Part shown: one piece after another, positions 1 to 8,508 of the stretch
Layout of the letters: every line of letters begins with the position of its first letter
How positions within the stretch are numbered: position 1 is the first letter of the stretch
From: Palsa-513 sp050010595
GTDB lineage: Bacteria; Actinomycetota; Thermoleophilia; Solirubrobacterales; Solirubrobacteraceae
DNA length: 49,948 bases
Direction: 5' to 3'
Assembly: GCA_050010595.1 (NCBI GenBank)
Contig: JBEKKS010000018.1
Coordinates: 1-49,948 of the forward strand
Notes under the pieces: generated by a model
The model's database searches: none
Told to the model about the DNA's origin: nothing
Seen by the model: only the letters and a program-made list of their open reading frames with translations
Program-made: the position numbers and the translations under genes

Positions 1-3000
1 AGGTCGGCGCTGGTGTCGCTGTTCGCAAACGTGCTGTAGCTCGGCGTGATCGTCGGCGGGCTGCCGCCGTAGGTCATCGAGCCGCTCGAGGCGGTGATCT
101 GCAGCGCCGCCGGATTGACGGTGACAGATCCGTTCACGTAGGTGATCGCGTAGTTGGCATCGCTCGCGCCGCTGCACGTGCTCGCGTAGCTGCCGACGGC
201 GCTCGCCGAGGTAGCGAGCGTGCCGCAGCTGAGCCCGCTCCCGAGGTCGTTGGCTCCGTCGGTGCCGACGAAGCCGCTGTAGCTCGCCGTGACCGCGGGA
301 ACGGCGCCGCCGTAGGTGAACGAGCCGCTCGAAGCCGTTATCTGGAGCGGGGCCGGGTCGACCGTCAGCGTTCCGGGGACGGCGGTGATCGCGTAGTCGG
401 TCTCGGATGGCGCGGTGCAGGTGGTCGCGTAGGTTCCGGCGAGGTAGGGCCCGCTTGACGCCGAGCAGGTTGGCGTGGCCGTCAGGTCCGAGGGGGTCTG
501 TCCGTTGAGGAACCCGCTGTAGCTTGCGCCGATCGCCGGCGCGGTCTGTCCGTAGGTGATCGTCGGGCTGGAGGCGGTCACAGTCAGCGGCGCCTTGCCA
601 ATCGTCACGAGCCCGCTGACATAGCTGATCGTGTAGTTGGGGTCGCTGGCACCGGTGCAGTACGACGGTGCCGTTCCGGGAGCTGTGCTCGAGCTGTCGG
701 TCGTGAAGCAAACCGGCTGGGTGGTCAGCAGGGCAGGGCCGTCGCTGCCGACGAAGCCGGCGTAGCTGGCACTGATCGCCGGGACCGTCCCGTAGGTGGT
801 GCTCGGGCTCGACGCGGTGATCACCAGCGACGCCGGGCTGACCGTGTAGCCGTCGTCGACGTAGCTCACGCTGTAGTTGTCGGCGCTGACACCGCTACAG
901 CCCGCCGTCTCGATCGCGCCGCTGTAGCTCCCGGCCGCGACCGGCGGCGGCGCCGACGAGTTGATCGTCGTCGCGCAGCCGCTCAGGCTGTCGCTGCTCA
1001 GCGCACCTGTGCCCTCGCCGTTGACGAACCCGTGATAGCCGGCGATCGAGAAGCTCGGCGCGGGTGAGCTCGAATAGGTCTGCGCGCCGCTGACGAGCAC
1101 TTGGAGCGGCGCCGGATCGACGGTAACGCTGCCGTCGACGTAAGTGATCTTGTAGTTGGGATCGACGGCGCCGGAGCAAGCGGTGCTGGGTGCCGCGCTG
1201 TTGACGCCCGTCGTCGGCGTGTCTGTGGTCGTACAGCTCGGCTGCGTGCTGAAGCTGCCCGGACCGTCACCGGGGGCGAAGGGGCTGTAGCTGGCGCTGA
1301 TCGTCGGCACGGTTCCGTAGGTCGCTGTCGGGCTCGATGCCGTGATCGTCAGCGCGGCCTGGCCAACGGTGAGCGTGCCCGCGGCGTAGCTGATCGTGTA
1401 GTTGGGGTCGCTAGCGCCGGCGCACGTTGTCGCGTAGCTCCCGACCGGGGTGGTTGAGGTCGCGCCGGCCGAGCAGGTCGGTGCGATCGCCGGGTCCCTA
1501 CCGTTCTCGACGCCGCTGTAGCTTGCGCTGATCGTCGGTACGCTGCCGCCGTAGGTCATCGTCGAGCTGGAAGCGGTGATCGTCAAAGGTGCCGGGGCGA
1601 CGGTATAGCCGGCGTCGCTGTAGGCGATCGTGTGGCCGCTCGCGCCAAGGCCTCCGCAGCCCGAGATCGTCCCGTAGTAGGTGCCGGCGGGCGTCGTGTC
1701 GCCGAGGCTTGTGGAGCAGTCGAGCGTCCCTGTAACGTCGCCCGCGTCTGCGCTCGGGCTGTATGCGACCGGGGACCAGGTGGTCCCGCCCGACCCGCCG
1801 TAGGTTTGCTGGCCGGCGACGTAGACGGTGATCACCGGTGGCTGGACGTCGAATGTGTCGTCGTCGTTCGTGCTCCCGCCGTCCGTGTTGGTGACACTCA
1901 CGTTCCCGAGGCCGGTGGTTGCGTTTGCCGCCACCGAGACCTCCGCAGTGAGCTGGTTGGGGTCGTCGTAGGTCGTCGATTCGACTGTGACCGCGCCGTT
2001 GGCGAATGCGACGCTTGCCCCACTGGCGAAGCCCGAGCCGTATACCGCCACATCCACATTGCTCGCGCCGGCGGCCGCCGTGTCCGGGCTGATCGAGCTG
2101 ATCGCCGGCCCCTGGTCTACGGTCGCCGTCCCGGTGGCCGTGCTGCCGTCCGGGTTTGTGACAGTCACCGCGCTCGTCCCTGTCCCCGCGTTCGCGGCGA
2201 CCGACACCTCGACTGTCAGCTCGTCCGCATTGTCATAGGTCGTGTTGTCAACCGTGATTCCGGGGTTCGCGAAGCTGACGGCGGGGCCGCCCGCGGTACC
2301 CTCGAAGCCGCTGCCCGCGATCGTGAGGTCGTAATCGCTGGCGCCCGTGCCGACCGGGCTGACGCTCGTGATTGCCGGTGCGGCGTCGACGCTGAAAGCG
2401 CCGCTGTCTGTGGCGCTCGAGCCGTCAGGGTTGGTGACCGTGACGTCGGAGCTCTTGACGGTCGCGTCGGCCGCGACCGAGACGTTCGCAGTGAGCTGCG
2501 TCGAGCTGACGTAGGTCGTCGAGTTGACGGTGATGTCGCTGTCCGAGAACGTCGCGGCCGGGTTGTTCGGGGCGCCGCTGCCGAAGCTCTCGAAGCCGCT
2601 GCCAGAGATCGTGACGTTGAGGTTCGACGCTCCGCCGTCCGCAGAGCCGGGGGCGGCGCCTGTGGCCGTTGGTGCGGCGTCCGCCGTGAAGCACGCCTGC
2701 GCGCCGCCAGCGGAGTACGTGCCGTCGCCCGGATACTGCGCCCAGAAGCAGTACTGCTGCGGGCTCGGCGCGTTCACCGGCGGGATCGTCCAGGTTGAGA
2801 CGTCGCCGTTCGTGACAGGGGAGCCGATCGTCTCGATATCGGTCCCGCCGGTGTCGCAGCTCGAATCTCCGGCGCACTCGTAGATCGTCACGGAGCCCGT
2901 CGGAGGGCTCGTGCTTCCACTGATCGTGACCGTCCCGCCGACACTGCCGCCGGCGTCGATCGTCAGCTGCGCGAAGTCGAACTCGATCGTTGGGGTTACC

Positions 3001-3767
3001 GTCGGGTCGACTCGTAGCGGGTAGCGCGCGCCCGTGTCGTCGATCGCGATTGTCAGCTGATTGCCGTGGATTGCTATCGCGGCGGGTAGCCGTCGTCCCG
3101 CGGCGTCGGTGACAGCGAGGTTCGCGTAGCGCAGGGAGCCGGCGCGCGAGCTGAACACGGCGCTCGAGCCACCTCCCTCGACGCGGCCGGTCAAGTCTCC
3201 GCTGAAGTGCTGCACGATCAGCAGCCGGCCCCGGCCGGCGGGCCGGTGGGCGACCGTGAAGCCTTGCTCGAGCCCGCGCGACTCGTTGACGAACCATTCG
3301 CGCAAGCCGGTCGCAGCGAACGTCACGCTGCTCCCCGCTACCTTCGCGCTGCCCAGCTTGATCGCGCGCGGGGCGCCTCCAGTCCGCGCCAGCGCCGGGG
3401 ACCCGAGGCCGAGCCGCAGGCCGCCGCCCGAGCGAATCTCGACTCCGCCGTGTGCGGCGAAGCTTGTGCGCAGGCCGATCGCACGGTCGACCGCAGCGGC
3501 TCCACCGGTTGGGGTCGCGATAGCCCAGAGGGCACGGCTTCCGTCGCCGTTACCGAGGGCCCGCGGTGGCGCCGGCGTGGCCGGTCGCGTCACGAGCGCC
3601 ACTGCGGCGGTCGCGGCGAGAGCGACTGCAAGGCACATCAGCCCGAGGCGAGCTGAGTTGGTTGCGCGACGCGAGGTCCCGGGAATCGCGACCAGCCCGA
3701 GCACGCCGCGAGCGGTGCTCGCAACGGCGTGGTCGGCGCCTGCTATGCCGCGTCGAAGGATCCGCAT
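1..3767 (-). CDS. Giant secreted/surface MBG-repeat protein, C-terminus outside window
   Basis: Open from the ATG at 3767 to the window edge, so at least 1255 residues with the C-terminus missing. A hydrophobic export segment lies at about residues 38-59. A region of about 190 residues follows and ends in a YPLRVDP motif common in large exported proteins. Next come an Ig-like domain (about 255-355), three IPT/TIG-like domains (about 360-640, each with a GSGF turn), and eight tandem MBG/YDG-type repeats of 75-90 residues, the last one cut. The repeats share the pattern L-(T/Q)-(I/V)-T-A-S-S, TYG, then SYSGF. No enzyme motif is visible. The likely role is adhesion or cell-surface structure (inference). 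It starts 19 bases after the beta-helix gene on the same strand, so the two are probably co-transcribed. Confidence 0.85.
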   Translation of the reverse strand, partial: MRILRRGIAGADHAVASTARGVLGLVAIPGTSRRATNSARLGLMCLAVALAATAAVALVTRPATPAPPRALGNGDGSRALWAIATPTGGAAAVDRAIGLRTSFAAHGGVEIRSGGGLRLGLGSPALARTGGAPRAIKLGSAKVAGSSVTFAATGLREWFVNESRGLEQGFTVAHRPAGRGRLLIVQHFSGDLTGRVEGGGSSAVFSSRAGSLRYANLAVTDAAGRRLPAAIAIHGNQLTIAIDDTGARYPLRVDPTVTPTIEFDFAQLTIDAGGSVGGTVTISGSTSPPTGSVTIYECAGDSSCDTGGTDIETIGSPVTNGDVSTWTIPPVNAPSPQQYCFWAQYPGDGTYSAGGAQACFTADAAPTATGAAPGSADGGASNLNVTISGSGFESFGSGAPNNPAATFSDSDITVNSTTYVSSTQLTANVSVAADATVKSSDVTVTNPDGSSATDSGAFSVDAAPAITSVSPVGTGASDYDLTIAGSGFEGTAGGPAVSFANPGITVDNTTYDNADELTVEVSVAANAGTGTSAVTVTNPDGSTATGTATVDQGPAISSISPDTAAAGASNVDVAVYGSGFASGASVAFANGAVTVESTTYDDPNQLTAEVSVAANATTGLGNVSVTNTDGGSTNDDDTFDVQPPVITVYVAGQQTYGGSGGTTWSPVAYSPSADAGDVTGTLDCSTSLGDTTPAGTYYGTISGCGGLGASGHTIAYSDAGYTVAPAPLTITASSSTMTYGGSVPTISASYSGVENGRDPAIAPTCSAGATSTTPVGSYATTCAGASDPNYTISYAAGTLTVGQAALTITASSPTATYGTVPTISASYSPFAPGDGPGSFSTQPSCTTTDTPTTGVNSAAPSTACSGAVDPNYKITYVDGSVTVDPAPLQVLVSGAQTYSSSPAPSFSIAGYHGFVNGEGTGALSSDSLSGCATTINSSAPPPVAAGSYSGAIETAGCSGVSADNYSVSYVDDGYTVSPASLVITASSPSTTYGTVPAISASYAGFVGSDGPALLTTQPVCFTTDSSSTAPGTAPSYCTGASDPNYTISYVSGLVTIGKAPLTVTASSPTITYGQTAPAIGASYSGFLNGQTPSDLTATPTCSASSGPYLAGTYATTCTAPSETDYAITAVPGTLTVDPAPLQITASSGSFTYGGAVPAVTASYSGFVGTDGANDLGSGLSCGTLATSASAVGSYASTCSGASDANYAITYVNGSVTVNPAALQITASSGSMTYGGSPPTITPSYSTFANSDTSAD

Positions 3768-3786
3768 CGTCCCGTGCCGGGATGCC

Positions 3787-5904
3787 TCAGGTCCTGCTGA
3801 GGACGAAGGTCTTCGAGTCGGTTACGGTCTTGCCGTCGCTGTCGTCCCTTGCCGAAACGTTGAGTGTCAGCGTCCCGCTCAGCGCCTGCTGGAGGGCACT
3901 GCGCTGGGCGGCGCTCAGCGTGACTGCGTAGGCCTGCGAGCCGTCTGCGGCAAGCGTCAGCACCGCGGGCGTGAGCGTCAGGGTCTTCTTGACGGTGCTG
4001 ACCTTGGCTTTGACCTTCCTACGCTTGCCCTTGACCTTGCCCTTCGCGACCGGCTCCTTGAGCACGATCGTGCCGGAGATGGACGCACTGCAGCCGTCGA
4101 CGCACGTGATGCTGAGCTCGCTGCCGGGGCTGCTTGGGAACAGGCTCAAGGCACTCGAGCCGAGGAAGCTGATCAGGGGGTCGACCGTCGCCGGCACCGT
4201 GACGGTGACCGTGACGGTGCCCGGGGCGGTCGAGCTTGCGGTGCTTACCGAGTTGGCGGTCGTCAAGGATGTCGTCGCGGTCTGGTTGTCGAGCGTGCCG
4301 CTGACCGTCGTCGTTCCGAGCGGCGTCCCCGTCAGCACCAGCGCGGCCTCGCCGTTCTCGAGCGATGCGGTGCCCGCAAGTGAGCCCGCGGTGGTCGCGA
4401 GCGATACGGGAAGGCCGTTCGGGAATGGTCCCGAGGTGAAGCTCGTCCCGCCCGAGTCCTGGCGGATGCTCGCGATCACGGTCGCACTCGATCCGGGAGC
4501 GATCGACCCCGGCGTCGCGCTGACCGCAAAGACGAGGTAAGGGCGCGACGTCACGGCCCCGTCGCTGTTGCCGTTCGGGTAGTCGATCTCCGAGCAGCCG
4601 TTGCCGCCCGGGCCGCTGTTGCAGCCCCACCAGTTGTCTACGGCATCGACGGCTGCCGTCGTTGCGTTCTCGACCCCGTTGATGTTGCCGAACAGCGCGT
4701 TGTTGGTGATCGTCGCGCTCGGCGGCGCGGCGCCGGCCGTGTTACCGACCGCGACGTCGACAGCGGAGTTTGTGCCACTGATCGTGTTCGCGCTCACGGC
4801 GGCATCGGCGAGGGCCCCGGTCGGGTCATCCTTGTAGCCGATTACGAGGACGCCGATCGGGGTCTCCGGCGCGCCGGACGTGGTGCCGATCGTGTTCTGC
4901 GAGATGACGTTCGTCCCGTAGCCCGCGAGCACGTCGGCTTGCGTGCTGTTCTCGACGGTGTTGGCCTTCACGGTCACGGTGGCGCCCGTTGCGGCGCTTG
5001 ACCAGATGCCGACATCGTTGCCCGCGAGGTAATTGCCGGAGACGGTCAGTGCGCTGACGTCTTCGAGCCTGATCCCGGCGCCGTTGACCGAGTCGTCATC
5101 GAAGATCGTTTCGGTCGTCGTGCTCGTATTGCCGGTCACCGTATCGGCGGTGATCGTCCCCGACGGGCCGGGCGCTCCGCCTGGAAGATCACGCACGAGG
5201 ATCCCGTCCGCATTCGTCGGGCCGCCGTCGCCGCTCAGGGTGTCGTTGGCGATGTTGAGCGCGAGGTCGGAGTTGCCCGCGACGTCGATGGCATCTTGCT
5301 GATAGTCGGAGATCGAGCTGTTTTCGACCTCGAGCTCGTTGACCGCTGGACCGGAGTCGTTGACGTCGACGATGCCTTGACCGGTCGGCGCCGTGTCCGG
5401 GGGGGAGTCTGCGAGCGACGTGATGTCGACGTCGTTGACCGTCAGGTTGCTGTCGTAGGTCTCGATTCCCGCAAGTGGCCGGCCGACGCTGCCTCCGTCA
5501 TCCAGCCCGTCAATCGTGACGTGCCCGATCGAGAGCCCCGGGGAGTCATCGTTGAGCACGATCGGATAGGCGTTCGTGCCGTCCTCGCTGAATTCGCTCA
5601 TCGAGCCCGGGTCCGCGACGATTGTCGTGTCGGCTGTCCCGGCCCCGACGATTTGGATACCGACATCGCCGGTCACCGAGATCGGCCCGTAGTAGGTGCC
5701 GGGCTCGACGTCGATGATCGCGGTCTGGCCGGGAAGCGTCGTGGTGTCTGCGTTTGAGATCGCGGCTTGGATCGTCGTAAACGTGCATGACGCGCAGACG
5801 GTGGACGCGCTCGCGCTTGCCGCCCCGACACCGGCGAGCGCCACCAGTGCAGCGGTAGTTGCCAAGAGCAGCCTGGTCGTCCGACCGAGCAAGGAGCCGA
5901 TCAT
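3787..5904 (-). CDS. Secreted parallel beta-helix (pectin-lyase-fold) protein
   Basis: 705 residues. A strong ribosome site (GGGAGG) sits before the ATG. A signal peptide of about 34 residues ends near SASAS. The segment beginning CTFTTIQAAI and continuing through DVEPGTYYGPI is the classic entry into a right-handed parallel beta-helix, as in NosD/pectate-lyase-like proteins. Asn-rich coils such as NTI, NTV and NYLAGND run to about residue 430. An invasin-like Ig segment follows (about 450-560), then a Lys-rich linker and a small C-terminal beta domain. Catalytic residues of a polysaccharide lyase cannot be assigned by eye, so it may bind rather than cut. It is first in a likely two-gene unit with the MBG-repeat protein. 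Confidence 0.85.
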   Translation of the reverse strand: MIGSLLGRTTRLLLATTAALVALAGVGAASASASTVCASCTFTTIQAAISNADTTTLPGQTAIIDVEPGTYYGPISVTGDVGIQIVGAGTADTTIVADPGSMSEFSEDGTNAYPIVLNDDSPGLSIGHVTIDGLDDGGSVGRPLAGIETYDSNLTVNDVDITSLADSPPDTAPTGQGIVDVNDSGPAVNELEVENSSISDYQQDAIDVAGNSDLALNIANDTLSGDGGPTNADGILVRDLPGGAPGPSGTITADTVTGNTSTTTETIFDDDSVNGAGIRLEDVSALTVSGNYLAGNDVGIWSSAATGATVTVKANTVENSTQADVLAGYGTNVISQNTIGTTSGAPETPIGVLVIGYKDDPTGALADAAVSANTISGTNSAVDVAVGNTAGAAPPSATITNNALFGNINGVENATTAAVDAVDNWWGCNSGPGGNGCSEIDYPNGNSDGAVTSRPYLVFAVSATPGSIAPGSSATVIASIRQDSGGTSFTSGPFPNGLPVSLATTAGSLAGTASLENGEAALVLTGTPLGTTTVSGTLDNQTATTSLTTANSVSTASSTAPGTVTVTVTVPATVDPLISFLGSSALSLFPSSPGSELSITCVDGCSASISGTIVLKEPVAKGKVKGKRRKVKAKVSTVKKTLTLTPAVLTLAADGSQAYAVTLSAAQRSALQQALSGTLTLNVSARDDSDGKTVTDSKTFVLSRT

Positions 5905-6285
5905 GTTCTTCCTCCCGTCGCGTCCACCCGGATCCCGGTGACCGCCTCAGGCGATCGTCGGTGCGCCAACCGTGACGCGCCAGCCTAGCGCCTTCAGACA
6001 TTCATTGAGTGGCTCGGGGACGGGCCAAAGCCCTCCCAGTGCACACCGCGAAGGTAACAGCGCCAATCGTGGATCGCGTGGGGAAATTCGTGCCGCGTCT
6101 CGCTGTGACGAAAATGTGAAATTGCCTTGTGCGAGCCTGTAGCAGGTTTGTAAATCGGAGTCGCAACGGCGTCCAGTAATCGCCGCCCTTCGCTAGAGTC
6201 CGGCCCGTCGGGAGCGCCACCGGCGGGACGGAGCGGCGATGCGGGCAAGGACTGAACGGGGAACCAGCGAGCCACAGGCGCGGAC
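5905..6285. other. Divergent intergenic region, no gene seen
   Basis: 381 bases between the leftward beta-helix gene and the rightward NHL/FecR-like gene. It is less GC-rich than its surroundings around 6100-6180. A possible -10 element TAGAGT at 6194-6199 would serve the rightward cassette and leave a leader of about 80 bases. I could not fit this leader to a known riboswitch class. Short reading frames here lack ribosome sites. Confidence 0.5.
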
Positions 6286-8508
6286 GTGAAGCGCCCGTCG
6301 CTCCCATTCTTCCGCAGCGCTGGACTCGCACTCACGCTCGGGGCGCTGGCGCTACCTGCGAGCGCCTCGGCGACGTTCACCTCGCTCGGCAAGTGGAGCA
6401 CGACCTTTACCTCGCCCTACGCGATCGCGATCGCTCCGAGCAGCAGCGGCGCAGCGCAGGACGTCTGGATCTCCGAGGACTCAAGCGCTCCTCCTGGCGA
6501 TGACGTGCAGGAGTTCACCCCGACCGGGACGCACGTGCTGACGATCGCTACCCCGTTCACCTGCCAGGCAACGCAGGAGAGCTTCGACTTCCCCGACGGC
6601 GTCGCGGTCGATCCCGCGACCGGGGACGTATTCGTCGATGACAGTGGCGATTCGCGCGTGATCGAGTTCAACTCGGCCGGCTCGTTCCTCGCCCAGGTCG
6701 GTAGTGGCGAGGTCTCGATGACGTGCGGTGTGCCCGCCTCGGACAGCACCGGCAGCGGGCCCGGCTACTTCGAGAGCGGCCGGGGACTTTCGGTCGGCGA
6801 TGGCCAGCTGTTCGTTGCCCAGCCGGGCCCCGACGCCGGCTCGCCGCAGCCGCCGGTGACGGGTGGCAACGACTACATCGAAGAGCTGCCGGTCCCGTTG
6901 AGCGAGTCCCACCTGGAGTCGGCCGAGATCGGCGACGGCGCGTTCGGCCAGGCGGTCTACGACCCAGACACGGGGTACGTCTACGCCGCCGACTCAGCGC
7001 TGAACAATTTCGACGTCTACACGCCGGCGGGGGCGACCGTGACCGAGTGGGGGCCAGGGTTCAACGGCAGCGACGAGTTCTCCGGCGGCAATCCTCAGGC
7101 GGCCGCGATCGATCCTGCAGCCGGCGTCCTCTATGCGGTCGACACGGGCAACAACCGCGTCATCGCGTTCAACATCGCAAATGGCGACTACCTCCAGGAG
7201 CTGGCCGGCCTCAACGACCCGGTGGGTGTTGCCGTCGACCCCGTCAGCCACGTTCTCTACGTCGTCGAGCAGGGCTCCACGGATACTGTCGTCCGCTACT
7301 CCTACACGCCCGCCCCGGCCTGCACTCCCGCCACCGCCACGAGCAACGCCGACGCCCAGGTTGCGCTCCCGCTCTCCTGCACCGACCAGGCTGGCGCGAC
7401 GGTCACCTACGCGCTGGACCAGCGGCCGGCACATGGCACGGCGAGCGTCAACCCGACTACCGGGCAGGCCAGCTACACGCCGGCGAGCGGCTACACGGGC
7501 ACGGACAGCTTCACCTACACGGCGAGCAGCATCGATGGAACCAGCCAGCCCGCGACCGTCAGCGTCGACATGCCGGCGCCTTCCTGCGCGCCCGAGTCGC
7601 TCTCCACCAGCTACGAGGCCACGCTGAGCCTGAGCTTGTCCTGCTCGGGCAGTTCGACGGCTGCCGCCGCCTACAAGATCATCACGCAGCCCGCGCATGG
7701 CACGCTCTCGACGCCCGGCTCGACCGGCACGCTCGCGTACACGCCCAACGACGCCTTCGCCGGCACGGACAGCTTCACCTACGCGGGCGTGAGCGCGAGC
7801 GGCCAGGCGAGTGCCCCCGTCACGGTCACGGTCTATGTCGGTGCGACACTGCCGCCCCCTGTCGCCGGCCAGTCGGCGAACGTCTACTTCGCGAGCGGCA
7901 CGGTCACGGTCACGCTCCCGGGCCAGCACACGGCGATCCCACTGACGGCCGGGATGCAGGTCCCGCTCGGATCGATCATCAACGCGACCGACGGGCGGGT
8001 TGGCGTCTTCGTCGAGAGTGCCACCGGCCTGCAAAGCGCCGACTTCTACAAGGGCGAGTTCCGCCTCACGCAGTCCGCGAGCTCGCACGCACGGCGGGCC
8101 GGCGCCGCAGCCGCCGACACCTGGGCGACCCTCACCTTGCTCGGCCCAAAGATCCGCAAGACACGCTGCGCGACCTACACGACCTCGTTCTCAGGCAAGT
8201 TCACGCTCCCGCCGACCGACGCGCCGCGCAATGCGAGTCACGGCAAGGCGAAGAGCTTCCACGAGCCCGGCAAGCCGGCTCGCCAGCTCTGGGGTGACGG
8301 GCACGGCAACTTCACGACCGTCGGCATGGGCAGCTCCTCGAGCGTCCGCGGGACGATCTGGGCGATCTTCGACTATCCGGACGGCACGCTGACGCGCGTC
8401 TATACAGACAGCGTCTCGGTCTACGACATCCACCTGCACAGGACGGTCGTCGTGAGCGCCGGTCACTTCTATTTCGCAGTGCTCGGAAAACTGCGAGGCT
8501 GCCGCTGA
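6286..8508 (+). CDS. Exported NHL beta-propeller / Ig-like / FecR-like protein
   Basis: 740 residues from a GTG. The signal peptide (about residues 1-28) ends ASASA. Residues of about 30-345 contain NHL-type blades such as VFVDDSGDSRVIEF and LYAVDTGNNRVIAF. Two cadherin-like/Big_9-type repeats follow (about 346-520), each with a PAHGT turn and GTDSFTY. A FecR-like module follows (about 535-640: SGTVTVTLPG, PLGSIINATDGRVGVF). The last 90 residues carry LWGDGHGNF, VRGT and DGTLTRV, a module I recall from other Thermoleophilia exported proteins. It is probably an extracellular sensor or scaffold. Its TGA overlaps the ATG of the CHASE2 cyclase by one base (TGATG). FecR-like and CHASE2-cyclase genes are often adjacent in bacteria, which supports a shared pathway. 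Confidence 0.85.
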   Translation: MKRPSLPFFRSAGLALTLGALALPASASATFTSLGKWSTTFTSPYAIAIAPSSSGAAQDVWISEDSSAPPGDDVQEFTPTGTHVLTIATPFTCQATQESFDFPDGVAVDPATGDVFVDDSGDSRVIEFNSAGSFLAQVGSGEVSMTCGVPASDSTGSGPGYFESGRGLSVGDGQLFVAQPGPDAGSPQPPVTGGNDYIEELPVPLSESHLESAEIGDGAFGQAVYDPDTGYVYAADSALNNFDVYTPAGATVTEWGPGFNGSDEFSGGNPQAAAIDPAAGVLYAVDTGNNRVIAFNIANGDYLQELAGLNDPVGVAVDPVSHVLYVVEQGSTDTVVRYSYTPAPACTPATATSNADAQVALPLSCTDQAGATVTYALDQRPAHGTASVNPTTGQASYTPASGYTGTDSFTYTASSIDGTSQPATVSVDMPAPSCAPESLSTSYEATLSLSLSCSGSSTAAAAYKIITQPAHGTLSTPGSTGTLAYTPNDAFAGTDSFTYAGVSASGQASAPVTVTVYVGATLPPPVAGQSANVYFASGTVTVTLPGQHTAIPLTAGMQVPLGSIINATDGRVGVFVESATGLQSADFYKGEFRLTQSASSHARRAGAAAADTWATLTLLGPKIRKTRCATYTTSFSGKFTLPPTDAPRNASHGKAKSFHEPGKPARQLWGDGHGNFTTVGMGSSSSVRGTIWAIFDYPDGTLTRVYTDSVSVYDIHLHRTVVVSAGHFYFAVLGKLRGCR

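Noticed and set aside
1632..2798. Long plus-strand frame opposite the MBG-repeat gene.
   Set aside because: Arg/Val-rich shadow of the repeat gene; the minus frame has a signal segment and repeated domains.
6200..6285. The GC-rich leader of the NHL/FecR-like gene with GGGGAACC looked a little like part of a c-di-AMP riboswitch.
   Set aside because: The other conserved parts of that riboswitch are missing and the leader is too short.
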